DNA of 64,000 nt from CAVTND01 sp963735955. Its GTDB lineage: Bacteria > Pseudomonadota > Gammaproteobacteria > Burkholderiales > Burkholderiaceae_F. The position numbers were made by a program, and so were the translations under genes. Positions within the stretch are counted from its first letter, which is position 1; every line of letters starts with the position of its first letter. The notes below the pieces were generated by a model, which did no database searches, had not been told where the DNA came from, and worked only from the letters and a program-made list of their open reading frames with translations. The stretch spans positions 248,001 through 312,000 of the forward strand of contig CAVTND010000016.1 in NCBI GenBank assembly GCA_963735955.1, given 5' to 3'. Of this stretch, positions 1-8,447 are shown one piece after another.

Positions 1-489
1 CGAGTCCGGTTGAGGCGACTGGTCGAATCCGAGTTCCTTGCGCAGCGTTTCGATCAGTCGATCCACGTCCGAGTGAAACCGGATGTCGTCGCTCAGATCG
101 AGTGCGTGTCGACGCGCAAGCGGCTTGAGCTCGTCCGGCATCTGGGTTGACTGAGGCATGCCCACACCGCCGACCAGAACGGGAATGACGCGCACCTTGC
201 GGGAGAGCGCCGCCGAAAGTTCCATCCGGACAAAGTCGTCCGGGTTGTCCAGCCGTCGGGTGCCCGACGCGTCCGCGCAGCTCGTCCAGGCCTTGCCGAT
301 CAGTGCGAGCACGACACTGGACGAGTCCAGTCTCTGATTGATGACCACCAGGAAGTCGTCGCCATAGTCGATGGCGTCGATGTCCATGAAGATCTTGTCC
401 TTGGGGAATTCTCTTACGAGGCGGTCATACAGGCGCCCCGCGGTGGCGGCGCTGTCGTCGCGGCGATAGCTGATGAAAATGCCGGCCAT
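1..489 (-). CDS. TIR-domain protein, C-terminus cut by window edge
   Basis: The frame opens with ATG at 489 and runs off the left edge, so at least 163 residues are visible. The N-terminus MAGIFISYRRDD is the classic start of a bacterial TIR (TIR_2) domain, followed by an alternating beta/alpha pattern with a KIFMDIDAIDYGDDF stretch and a later VIPVLVGG strand, both typical of the fold. TIR domains either act as NAD-cleaving enzymes or as protein-interaction modules; bacterial ones often sit at the N-terminus of multidomain signalling or defence proteins. The rest of the protein is outside the window, so its class cannot be settled. Upstream 490-660 contains no gene I can support. Confidence 0.85.
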   Translation of the reverse strand, partial: MAGIFISYRRDDSAATAGRLYDRLVREFPKDKIFMDIDAIDYGDDFLVVINQRLDSSSVVLALIGKAWTSCADASGTRRLDNPDDFVRMELSAALSRKVRVIPVLVGGVGMPQSTQMPDELKPLARRHALDLSDDIRFHSDVDRLIETLRKELGFDQSPQPDS

Positions 490-660
490 CTTGCATCTTC
501 CCGACTGTGTCTCGCGAGCGCGGCGCTGCCTGAATCCGCGGCGATTCAGATGACGATCGGTACTTTACGCGCGCTGTGACAAAGCGCGCTCATCCAAACG
601 CGTCATGATTCCTCTGCAGCGAAGAGCAGCCAGGCCGACCTGCAGCGGCGCATAGGCGCT

Positions 661-1866
661 CTAGAAGAACGCCTGAATTCCCGTTTGTGCCCGGCCGAGA
701 ATCAGCGCGTGAACATCGTGCGTGCCCTCGTAGGTGTTGACCACCTCGAGATTCAGCATGTGTCGGATCACGCCGAACTCGTCGGAAATACCGTTGCCGC
801 CGAGCATGTCGCGCGCGCTGCGTGCGATGTCGAGTGACTTGCCGCAGGAGTTGCGCTTGACGATTGAGGTCGCTTCCACGGCGGCGCTGCCGTCGTCTTT
901 CATGCGGCCGAGCCGCAGACAGGCCTGCAGGCCCAGCGTGATCTCGGTCTGCATGTCGGCTAGCTTCTTCTGGATCAGTTGATTGGCAGCCAGCGGGCGG
1001 CCGAACTGCTGGCGGTCGAGGACGTACTGACGCGCCGCGTGCCAGCAGAACTCGGCACTGCCCAGTGCGCCCCACGAAATGCCGTACCGGGCCGAATCGA
1101 GGCAGGTGAACGGCCCCTTGAGCCCTTCGACGTTGGGCAGCTCGTTTTCCGCCGGCAGGAACACTTCGTCCATGACGATCTCGCCGGTGATCGACGCGCG
1201 CAGTCCCATCTTGCCGTGGATCGCCGGCGCGCTCAGGCCTTTCATGCCCTTTTCGAGAATGAAGCCGCGAATCTTGCCGGCCTCGTTCTTGGCCCAGACC
1301 ACGAAGACGTCGGCAATAGGAGAATTGCTGATCCACATCTTGGAACCGGTCAAGGCGAAACCCTTGTCAACCTTCTTCGCGCGAGTTTGCATGCTGCCGG
1401 GATCAGAGCCATGGTTCGGCTCGGTCAGGCCGAAGCAGCCGATCCACTCGCCGGTGGCCAGTTTCGGCAGGTACTTGCGACGCTGCGCCTCGGAGCCAAA
1501 CTGGTAGATCGGCAGCATGACGAGCGAACTTTGCACACTCATCATCGATCGATAACCGGCATCGACGCGCTCGATCTCGCGAGCGATCAGCCCGTAGCAG
1601 ACATAGTTGAGCCCGGCGCCACCATAGTCCGCCGGCAAGGTCGCTCCCAGCAGTCCGAGTTCGCCCATTTCCCGGAAGATCGCAGCATCGGTCTTTTCAT
1701 GGCGGAAGGCTTCGAGCACGCGCGGCGCGAGCTTGTCCTGCGCATATGCGCGTGCCGCATCGCGCACCATGCGTTCATCACTGCTCAGCTGGTTTTCGAG
1801 CAGCAGAGGATCGTCCCACTGAAAAGAGGCCCTGGATTTCGTCGAACCGGATTCGGGTGCGTTCAT
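661..1866 (-). CDS. gcdH: glutaryl-CoA dehydrogenase (acyl-CoA dehydrogenase family)
   Basis: A 401-residue FAD enzyme expected to oxidise and decarboxylate glutaryl-CoA to crotonyl-CoA. The N-terminal helical domain leads to the substrate/FAD signature GCFGLTEPNHGSDP, a middle beta domain with KMWISNSPIADVFVVWAK, and the C-terminal helical domain. The catalytic base is predicted to be Glu380 in VVNTYEGTHDVHALILGR, which is the placement seen in glutaryl-CoA dehydrogenases rather than short-chain acyl-CoA dehydrogenases. It lies 52 bp downstream of kynA on the same strand, so it may be the last gene of the tryptophan catabolic unit. Whether its glutaryl-CoA comes from tryptophan, lysine or aromatics cannot be told from this window. 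Confidence 0.93.
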   Translation of the reverse strand: MNAPESGSTKSRASFQWDDPLLLENQLSSDERMVRDAARAYAQDKLAPRVLEAFRHEKTDAAIFREMGELGLLGATLPADYGGAGLNYVCYGLIAREIERVDAGYRSMMSVQSSLVMLPIYQFGSEAQRRKYLPKLATGEWIGCFGLTEPNHGSDPGSMQTRAKKVDKGFALTGSKMWISNSPIADVFVVWAKNEAGKIRGFILEKGMKGLSAPAIHGKMGLRASITGEIVMDEVFLPAENELPNVEGLKGPFTCLDSARYGISWGALGSAEFCWHAARQYVLDRQQFGRPLAANQLIQKKLADMQTEITLGLQACLRLGRMKDDGSAAVEATSIVKRNSCGKSLDIARSARDMLGGNGISDEFGVIRHMLNLEVVNTYEGTHDVHALILGRAQTGIQAFF

Positions 1867-1918
1867 CGTTGCTCCTCGCCATCCTCACATTCAGATTCGG
1901 TTTTCGGACCGCATTGCC

Positions 1919-2728
1919 CTATAGATCCGTGCGCACTTTCCACAGCTCCGGAAACAGCACCACATCGAGCATCTTGCGCAAGTATGCAACTCCGCTGGTG
2001 CCGCCGGTGCCGGTCTTGAAACCAATGATGCGCTCGACCGTCGTCACGTGGCGAAAGCGCCAGAGCCGGAAGGCGTCCTCGAGATCAACCAGTTCCTCGG
2101 CCAGTTCGTACAGCTCCCAGTGTTCGCGCGGCGCGCGGTAGACGATCGACCATGCGGCTTCTACCGAGGCATCCGTTGACCAGGGCAGGGCGAGGTCGCG
2201 CGCAAGGACCGCCGGCCCGATGACCAGGCCGCGACGCGCCAGCAGCCGAACCGTCTCGTCATACAACGAAGGTTCGGACAAAGCGCGCTCGAGCTGGGCG
2301 TGGACCTCGATGTTTGCTTCATGCATCTTCAGCATTGCGCTGTTCCGGTTGCCGAGCACGAATTCGATCGCGCGGTACTGCCACGACTGAAAGCCGGAAC
2401 TGGTGCCAAGGTAGGGGCGGATTGCGCTGTACTCGCTTGGCGTCATCGTCGCCAGCACGCTCCACGCATGGACCAATTGCTCCATGATCCGTGAAACTCG
2501 CGCCAGCATCTTGAATGCCGGCGGCAGATCCGAGGCCGCGATCGCACCGCGTGCCGCGCGCAGCTCGTGCAGGGCGAGCTTCATCCACAGCTCGCTGGTC
2601 TGGTGCTGAATGATGAAGAGCAGCTCGTTGGGATCGGTCGAACGCGGATGCTGGGCGCCAAGGACGGCATCCAGCGCGAGATAGTCCCCATAGCTGATGT
2701 CTGCGCCGCTCATGTCACCGCCGCTCAT
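1919..2728 (-). CDS. kynA: tryptophan 2,3-dioxygenase
   Basis: A 269-residue cytosolic haem dioxygenase that opens the indole ring of L-tryptophan to N-formylkynurenine, the first step of the kynurenine pathway. Family signatures are DISYGDYLALD near the N-terminus, the FIIQHQTSELWMKL helix, and a C-terminal FRHVTTVERIIG in which His227 is the expected proximal haem ligand. GTGGTSGVAYLRKML is the conserved substrate-ammonium loop region. The length is normal for bacterial enzymes. Its ATG overlaps the kynU stop codon (ATGA), which implies translational coupling. A second ATG lies five codons in (MSGGDMSGADIS), so the start could be 2713. Confidence 0.95.
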   Translation of the reverse strand: MSGGDMSGADISYGDYLALDAVLGAQHPRSTDPNELLFIIQHQTSELWMKLALHELRAARGAIAASDLPPAFKMLARVSRIMEQLVHAWSVLATMTPSEYSAIRPYLGTSSGFQSWQYRAIEFVLGNRNSAMLKMHEANIEVHAQLERALSEPSLYDETVRLLARRGLVIGPAVLARDLALPWSTDASVEAAWSIVYRAPREHWELYELAEELVDLEDAFRLWRFRHVTTVERIIGFKTGTGGTSGVAYLRKMLDVVLFPELWKVRTDL

Positions 2729-3996
2729 GTCACCACGGCCTTGATCCTGAATTCAGGTGCACGCCAGGCCTCGGTCTCGAGGACCTCGCGCAAGGCGACA
2801 GCCGCATCCCAGGCGTCGACATGCCGCAGATACAAGGGGGCGAAGCCGAAGCGCAGGACGTCGGGTGCACGGAAGTCTCCGATTACGCCACGCGCGATCA
2901 GGGCCTGCACGACGGCAAAGGCTTCGACATGCGAATAGCAGACCTGGCTGCCACGGCGCGCCGCTTCACGCGGCGAAATCAGCTTCAGTCCGAAGCCGGC
3001 ACAGTGCTGCTCGACGCAACCAATGAAGGACTCGGTCAGGGCGATGGACTTGGCGCGCAGCGTCGTCATTCCCGCGGCCAGCACCGAATCGACACCGATG
3101 TCCAGGGCTGCCATTCCGATCACAGGCGGCGTGCCGACCGCGAAGCGATCAATCGAGGTCGCGGGGCGGAATTCGGTCACAAACTCGAACGGCTCGCTGT
3201 GCCCGAACCAGCCGGTCAGCGGCTGCGCAAATGCATCATTGGCGAGCGCCAGCAGGTGGCGCGTCGCGGCGAATACAAAGGCAGGCGCGCCCGGACCGCC
3301 GTTCAGGTACTTGTAGCCGCAGCCAATTGCGAAGTCCGCTTCCGCCCGGTTCAACTCGACAATCACCGCACCGGCTGAATGCGACAGGTCCCACACGGTC
3401 AAGGCGCCCACCGCGTGAGCCTGCTGCGTGACACCAGCCATCTCGTGCATGGCGCCGGTGCGGTAATTGACGTGGGTCAGCATGACCACGGCGACACGCT
3501 CGTCGACCGCTGTCACAAGCTCATCGGGCTCGACTAATCGCAGCTCGTAGTCACCGCCGAGCAGGTGCGCCAGTCCCTGTGCGATGTAAAGATCGGTTGG
3601 AAAATTGCCGCGCTCTGACAGGATGACGCGGCGTTGAGTGACCGAGACCTGAGGCCGTTCGGACTGAAGTGTCAGCGCCGCGGCCAGGACCTTGAACAGG
3701 TTCACCGAGGTGGAGTCCGCGCAGATCACTTCATGTGGCTCGGCGCCGACCAGCCGCGCGATCTTGGCGCCGACCCGGCGCGGCGCATCGACCCAGCCGG
3801 CGTCATTCCAGGAGCGAATCAGGCCGGCACCCCATTCGCGTTCGATGACTTCGCGCAAACACGCTGCTGTAGCGCGTGGCAGCGCGCCGAGGGAATTGCC
3901 GTCGAGGTAGATCACGCCTTCCGGTAGGTCGAAGCCGCGCCGATGCGCAGCCAGCGGATCCTCGAGGTCCGCAGCAGGCAGCTCCTCGCGGCTCAT
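2725..3996 (-). CDS. kynU: kynureninase
   Basis: A 423-residue PLP enzyme cleaving L-kynurenine to anthranilate and alanine. It has the fold-type I layout: IYLDGNSLGALP near the N-terminus, CADSTSVNLFKV in the phosphate-binding region, VWDLSHSAGA with the PLP-ring Asp, and Lys229 in CGYKYLNGGPGAP as the Schiff-base lysine. I place the start at the ATG beginning MSREELPAADLEDPLAAHR; the frame is open 28 codons further upstream but that part overlaps kynB and looks unrelated to the family. It starts 10 bp after the kynB stop and overlaps kynA by 4 bp, giving a tight kynB-kynU-kynA unit. Confidence 0.95.
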   Translation of the reverse strand: MSREELPAADLEDPLAAHRRGFDLPEGVIYLDGNSLGALPRATAACLREVIEREWGAGLIRSWNDAGWVDAPRRVGAKIARLVGAEPHEVICADSTSVNLFKVLAAALTLQSERPQVSVTQRRVILSERGNFPTDLYIAQGLAHLLGGDYELRLVEPDELVTAVDERVAVVMLTHVNYRTGAMHEMAGVTQQAHAVGALTVWDLSHSAGAVIVELNRAEADFAIGCGYKYLNGGPGAPAFVFAATRHLLALANDAFAQPLTGWFGHSEPFEFVTEFRPATSIDRFAVGTPPVIGMAALDIGVDSVLAAGMTTLRAKSIALTESFIGCVEQHCAGFGLKLISPREAARRGSQVCYSHVEAFAVVQALIARGVIGDFRAPDVLRFGFAPLYLRHVDAWDAAVALREVLETEAWRAPEFRIKAVVT

Positions 3997-4006
3997 CGGA
4001 TGCACC

Positions 4007-4661
4007 TCAGACCAATAGCTCGCGCAACACTGCGCGCACCGGGCTGGCGTCGCCGCCGGCGATCTTGAGCGGCAGTGCAATCAGCTCGTAGTCGCCGGCG
4101 GGCACTTCGTCGAGCACGATGCCTTCGAGGATTGCCATGCGGTGAACGCGCACGCGCTGGTGGCTGGGCAGTAGTTTGCTGTCGGCCGGATCGAGTGACG
4201 GCGTGTCGATGCCGATCAGACGGACTCCCATCTCATGCAATAGATCGATGGCGGCCGGCGCGATCGCCGTGAAATCGGGATTCCAGCGGTCAAGCACACT
4301 GGTACTGCAGGTGCGCAACAGAACGCGGGGTGGTATCGCATCAAGGGACATGCGGAGGTGGTCCGGCTCGACCGGTTTTTCCGGCATCGAGCGCGTGCAC
4401 CACCCGGCACGGGCCAAGATAGGTGAGAAGTGGCGCGTCGGCCATCGCCGCGCCGGTGGCGTCGTAGTGCAATGGTGCATCGGTGTGGCTGCCGGTGTGC
4501 GGCGACATCACGATCTCGGAGACATTGACCGGACAGTTGTCGTTCAGCATCCAGGTCCAGCGCAGCGCAAACGGCGTGTCGCCCGGAAAAACCGGAAAGC
4601 CGGGACCGATCATCGGCGAAATGTCCCACACTCTGCGATCTCGGTCCGGCAGTCGGCGCAT
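4007..4661 (-). CDS. kynB: kynurenine formamidase, frameshifted
   Basis: Hydrolyses N-formylkynurenine to kynurenine and formate. The N-terminal half reads VWDISPMIGPGFPVFPGDTP and carries the cyclase-family metal site HTGSHTDAPLHYDATG; the C-terminal half has RTCSTS, IGIDTPSLDPADSK and LEGIVLDEVPAGDYELIALPLKI, all family hallmarks. The halves are in different frames. They join cleanly if one base is removed from the run of five T (plus strand) at 4376-4380, giving ALDAGKPVEPDHLRM, so this is a homopolymer indel. Restored length is about 217 residues, normal for KynB. ATG 4661 is used; a GTG one codon upstream is possible. Function is secure, and a sequencing error is the likeliest cause of the break. 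Confidence 0.88.
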
Positions 4662-4728
4662 CACGCGATTCTAGAGCGGCGGCGACATTCCACAGGGACT
4701 GCGCTCCAGAGAGCGCGGAACGCATCGA

Positions 4729-5597
4729 TCAGCTGCGCGGCACAAGGCCGGTAGCGAATGCGGTGCCGGCGAGAATCACGGCGCAGCCCCCCAACATCGA
4801 GACGCTGATCTGCTCACCGAGAAAGAGTCCACCCCAAAGTATTGCGAAGGCGGGAATCAGAAACGTCACCGTGATTGCCTTCGCGGCACCGACCCGCGCC
4901 AGCAGGCGGAAATACAGCAAGTATGCGAGTCCGGTGCAGAACACACCGAGAGCGCCGGCCGCTGCCCAATCAAGAGCGCTGGGCGGGCTGGCGGGCCAGT
5001 ACATCCATGCCAGCGGCGCCAGCATCAGTGCAGCCGCGGTCTGGGTGCCCGCTGCTACCGCGCGCGACGGCACTCCGGTAAAAAGGCGCTTGGTGATGTT
5101 GGCGGCGAAACCGTAGAACAGCGTTGCCACCAGGCCGGCTGCGAGCGCCCACAAGGTGCCGCCGTCGCGCAGCGAGGCCTGACCGCCGGCCAGCCATGTC
5201 ACGCCTGCGAATCCCAGAGCCATGCCGAACCATTGCCAGGCAATCAGGCGGTCCCCGATCCAGATCCAGGCAATCAGCGCGACGAACAGCGGTGCGGTCG
5301 CGTTGAGGATCGAGGCCATGCCGGCGGTGATCGACAAAGCGGCCCAGGCAAAGAGCGTGAACGGAATGGCAGTGTTCGGTCGCGCCCAGCAACAGGAAAT
5401 GTGCAGGCCGCGCGCGCAGTTCTCCCAGGCCATCACGCCAGGCAGAGCAGGGGCAGCAGCATCAGTGCGGCCACCGCGATGCGTACTTCGGCCAGCGCAA
5501 ACGCTCCGAACGCCGGAGCGGCGATCCGGGTGAAGAGGAAGCTGGCCCCCCATAGGGCGGCGAGCATGACCAGGTCAAGGATGTCGCGTTGCTTCAT
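4729..5597 (-). CDS. EamA/DMT-family transporter, frameshifted
   Basis: An inner-membrane drug/metabolite transporter of about 290 residues with two EamA repeats and roughly ten hydrophobic helices. The true N-terminus begins MKQRDILDLVMLAALWGASF at 5597, a standard EamA start. The frame breaks near 5443 and again near 5384; removing one base at each gives LLPLLAWRDGLGELR and LLLGATNTAIPFTLFAW, as in homologues. The second half ends with AKAITVTFLIPAFAILWGG, the conserved second-repeat signature. The substrate is unknown. It lies 67 bp upstream of kynB on the same strand, so export of a tryptophan-pathway amino acid or aromatic is conceivable, but that is only context. Confidence 0.82.
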
Positions 5598-5673
5598 GCC
5601 GCCATTGTGGCCACGCTGAATGCCCGCACCCACCCGTTTCTTGCTCTGGCGCGCTAGCCCATGTGCATCGAAT

Positions 5674-6192
5674 TCAACGCCAGGGTGTGCGCAATTCGCG
5701 CGGCAGGATTTCCTCGGTTGCCTGCGCGATATAGCGGCCATCGTGAAAGATCAGGGGCACGCCGCCCGGGGCCTCGAACTGCACCACTTCGCCGACCAGT
5801 ATCAGGTGATCACCGGCCTCGTGCAGATTCCGACTCTCGGCGATCAGCCAGGACACGCATCCATCGATCAGTGGTGCGTCGCAGGGGCCGACGTGCCAGG
5901 CGATGGATGCGAACCGGTTGGAGCTGCGCGTGGCGAATCGCTTCGCGACGGCAAGCTGATTCGTCGCCAGCACATTGATCGCGTAATGGGTACAGCTGCG
6001 AAAGATCGCCAGGGAACTTGCCTTGCGCGCAAGACTCCAGAGAATCAGCGGCGGATCGAGTGAAACCGAACTGAAGGAATTGACGGTCAAGCCGATCGGC
6101 ACGCCGTCAGGGGTGCGGGCAGTGACTATCGTGACGCCCGTTGCGAACTGCGCGAGCGCGCGCCGGTAGTCGGGAACCTGGGCTTTCGCCAT
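5674..6192 (-). CDS. flavin reductase-like FMN-binding protein
   Basis: A 172-residue protein of the flavin reductase-like (DIM6/NTAB, split-barrel FMN) family. Signatures are FATGVTIVTAR followed by IGLTVNSFSSVSLDPPLILWSL, the FMN-phosphate binding strand and loop, and near the C-terminus GDHLILVGEVV. Such proteins supply reduced FMN/FAD to two-component monooxygenases or act as stand-alone flavoproteins. No monooxygenase partner is adjacent; the nearest genes downstream are the DMT transporter and the kyn genes. The length matches single-domain members. It is divergent from lemA across a 112-bp gap that must hold both promoters. Confidence 0.9.
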   Translation of the reverse strand: MAKAQVPDYRRALAQFATGVTIVTARTPDGVPIGLTVNSFSSVSLDPPLILWSLARKASSLAIFRSCTHYAINVLATNQLAVAKRFATRSSNRFASIAWHVGPCDAPLIDGCVSWLIAESRNLHEAGDHLILVGEVVQFEAPGGVPLIFHDGRYIAQATEEILPRELRTPWR

Positions 6193-6304
6193 CGGGGGAT
6201 TCTACGTGGCGAATTTCGGACGCGACTTATGATGCTGTTAGCGGGCCTTTGCATGTCCTGTCATGCAAAAGCCGACATTGGTCCGGAATCCTTGGGGAGG
6301 AAAC

Positions 6305-6904
6305 ATGAACGCAGTGCGCATTTTCATCGGGATCACGTTGGCCAGCCTGTTGTCGGGCTGCGGATACAACGCGATCCAGCAGAAAGACGAGGATGTGAAA
6401 GCGGCCTGGGCCGAGGTCCTCAACCAGTATCAACGACGCGCCGACCTGATTCCGAACATCGTCAATACCGTGAAGGGCGAAGCCAACTTCGAGCAGCAGA
6501 CTCTGCAGAACGTGATCGAGGCGCGGGCGCGCGCCACGGCGATCCAGGCCACCCCTGAACTGGTCAACAATCCCGAAGCATTCGCCAAGTTCACGCAGGC
6601 GCAGGGCGAAGTGTCGTCCGCACTGTCCCGACTCCTGGTCACGGTCGAGAATTATCCGAACCTGAAGGCCAACGCCGCCTTCCAGGACCTGCGCACACAA
6701 CTGGAAGGCACGGAAAACCGGATCGGGATCGCACGCAACCGCTATATCAAGTCGGTCGCGGATTACAACAGCTTCATCCGCCAGCTGCCGCAGAACCTGA
6801 CCGCGATGGTGTTCGGATACAAGCCAAAAGCGCAATTCACGGTTGAAAGTGAAGCGGCCATCAGCAAGCCGCCGACGGTCGACTTTACTGCGCCCAAGAA
6901 GTAG
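6305..6904 (+). CDS. lemA: LemA family lipoprotein
   Basis: A 199-residue LemA protein. The start at 6305 follows a GGGGAGG ribosome-binding site by four bases and gives MNAVRIFIGITLASLLSGCG, a lipoprotein signal with lipobox Cys. An in-frame ATG 14 codons upstream would spoil the signal. The mature part is the LemA helical bundle: YNAIQQKDEDVKAAWAEVLNQYQRR, then RADLIPNIVNTVKG, and the C-terminal PKAQFTVESEAA. LemA is usually co-encoded with TPM-domain proteins, as here, where the next gene begins 5 bp downstream. Its molecular role is poorly defined; an N-terminal membrane anchor with a coiled-coil outside is the usual model. Confidence 0.95.
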   Translation: MNAVRIFIGITLASLLSGCGYNAIQQKDEDVKAAWAEVLNQYQRRADLIPNIVNTVKGEANFEQQTLQNVIEARARATAIQATPELVNNPEAFAKFTQAQGEVSSALSRLLVTVENYPNLKANAAFQDLRTQLEGTENRIGIARNRYIKSVADYNSFIRQLPQNLTAMVFGYKPKAQFTVESEAAISKPPTVDFTAPKK

Positions 6905-6909
6905 GCACA

Positions 6910-7940
6910 GTGCATCGCTTGTGCGCGCCGGCCGCCCGTACCCTCGTCGCGCTGACGATGGGGTGCGCCCTGGCGCTTGGCGCGTTGGCGCAGGGCACGC
7001 CCCCTGAACTGCCGAAGGGGCTGTTCCCCGGCGGAGCGCCGCCTGTTCCCGCTGCGCAAGAGCCGGCCAGCGGCAAGTCGGCGCACGTCGAGGTCCCGGC
7101 CGGCATCGCGCGCGATTCCCTGGGTCGAATCGAGGTGCCGCCCCTGGCGCGCGTGACCGACCTGGCGGGCGCCTTGAAGCCCGGCGAGCACGCCTCGATC
7201 GAGTCAAAGCTCGCTGCGTTTGAGCAGGCGCGCGGCTCGCAGATCGCTGTCCTGCTCGTGCCCAGCACACAGCCGGAACCGATCGAGGACTTCGCAAATC
7301 GGATCGGCAACACCTGGAAAATTGGCCGTGCAGGCATCGGCGACGGCCTGCTGATGGTGGTCGCCACCCAGGATCGACGCGCACGCATCGAAGTGTTTCG
7401 CGCACTGGAGGGGGCGATCCCCGACGTGGCGGCGCGGCAGATCATCCGCGAGCAGATGGCGCCGCGTTTCGCCGCGGGAGACTTCGCGGGAGGAATCAGC
7501 GCCGGCCTTGATGCGATCTTCAAGCGCATCGAGGCGGAGCGACTTCCAACTCCGTCCGGCATTCCGCACGAACGGGTCGACGCAGGAGCCGGCTTGATGG
7601 CGGCAATCGTGCCCTTCGTGATCATCGGAGCAGTCGTCGCAAGCGTGATGCGCAGGATCTTCGGATTTCCGGGCGCAGCGATCACCGGTGTAGGCGCGGG
7701 GGCCGTGGCGGGATTCATGCTTTCGTCGCTGATTTCGGCCTTGTCGCTGGTATTGCGGTGATGCTCTTCTCATTCGGCGGCGGGCGCGGCGGGCGGGTGC
7801 TCGGCGGACGACGAGGAGGTCCGGTGATACTGCCGGGCGGCTGGAGCGGTGGCGGTGGGTGGGGCGGAGGTGGCGGCGGCGGCTGGAGTTCGGGTGGTGG
7901 CGGCGATGCGGCCGGCGGCGGCGCGAGCGGAGGCTGGTGA
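6910..7940 (+). CDS. TPM-domain (YgcG-like) membrane protein, frameshifted before Gly-rich tail
   Basis: GTG start 5 bp after lemA. A signal peptide (MHRLCAPAARTLVALTMGCA...ALAQG) leads to a TPM domain around residues 75-200 (VTDLAGALKPGEHASIESKL, IAVLLVPSTQPEPIEDFANR, GDGLLMVVATQDRRARIEV), then two hydrophobic helices. The frame stops at 7761 after ALSLVLR, but the next frame immediately supplies FSFGGGRGG followed by a Gly/Trp/Ser-rich tail ending ASGGW at 7940, which is the normal C-terminus of this family. One indel near 7755 therefore splits a single gene. The alternative, a separate 60-residue Gly-rich protein starting at the overlapping ATGs, seems less likely. TPM domains are linked to membrane-protein quality control and, in plants, photosystem repair. 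Confidence 0.82.
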
Positions 7941-8440
7941 TGGAGATCCGGCGCTGGCTCCGACACTCCTTTGCGACGCCGCAATCATTGCGCCGCGCAT
8001 TTCCGGACGCTGCACTCGATCGCATCCGCAATGCAATCACTGCGAGTGAAGCCGCGCACTCCGGCGAAGTTCGCTTCGCGATCGAGGCTCGGCTGCCCTG
8101 GAGCTATCTGTGGCGCAATGCACCCGCGCGCGAGCGCGCCGAGATGATCTACTCCAAGTTGCGGGTGTGGGATACCGAACACAACAATGGTGTGCTGATC
8201 TATGTCCTGCTGGCCGATCACGGCATCGAGATCGTCTCTGATCGGGCGCTCAATCAGGTGCCACGAACCGAATGGCAGTCGATCGTCGATGACATGTTGG
8301 TGCGTTTTCGTGCGGGTGAGTTCGAGGCCGGCGCCCTGGCCGGCGTCGGCGCGGTAGGTGAGGTGCTGGCGCGTCACTTTCCGTTGCGCGCGGGGGATCG
8401 CAATCCCGACGAGCTGCCGGACGCGCCTACCGTCCTGTAG
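7940..8440 (+). CDS. TPM-domain protein, cytosolic type
   Basis: A 166-residue protein whose ATG overlaps the preceding stop (TGATG). It lacks a signal peptide and starts MEIRRWLRHSFATP. The TPM domain is recognisable from ITASEAAHSGEVRFAIEARLP through VWDTEHNNGVLIYVLLADHG to EIVSDRALNQVPRTEW. Second TPM proteins without a signal commonly follow LemA and a secreted TPM protein, so the three form a standard cassette. The domain was once annotated as a phosphatase; its activity here is unproven. Length is typical for the short type. Confidence 0.88.
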   Translation: MEIRRWLRHSFATPQSLRRAFPDAALDRIRNAITASEAAHSGEVRFAIEARLPWSYLWRNAPARERAEMIYSKLRVWDTEHNNGVLIYVLLADHGIEIVSDRALNQVPRTEWQSIVDDMLVRFRAGEFEAGALAGVGAVGEVLARHFPLRAGDRNPDELPDAPTVL

Positions 8441-8447
8441 GCCGGAG

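Noticed and set aside
979..2019. Long plus-strand open frame opposite gcdH and kynA
   Set aside because: It is the antisense of two well-conserved genes, rich in Arg/Ala/His with no motifs, as expected for high-GC shadow frames.
6227..7405. 392-codon minus-strand frame opposite lemA and the TPM gene
   Set aside because: Low-complexity Arg-rich composition and complete overlap with recognised genes on the other strand.
7758..7940. Separate Gly-rich small protein
   Set aside because: Best explained as the C-terminal tail of the preceding TPM protein displaced by one indel; kept as an alternative in the finding.
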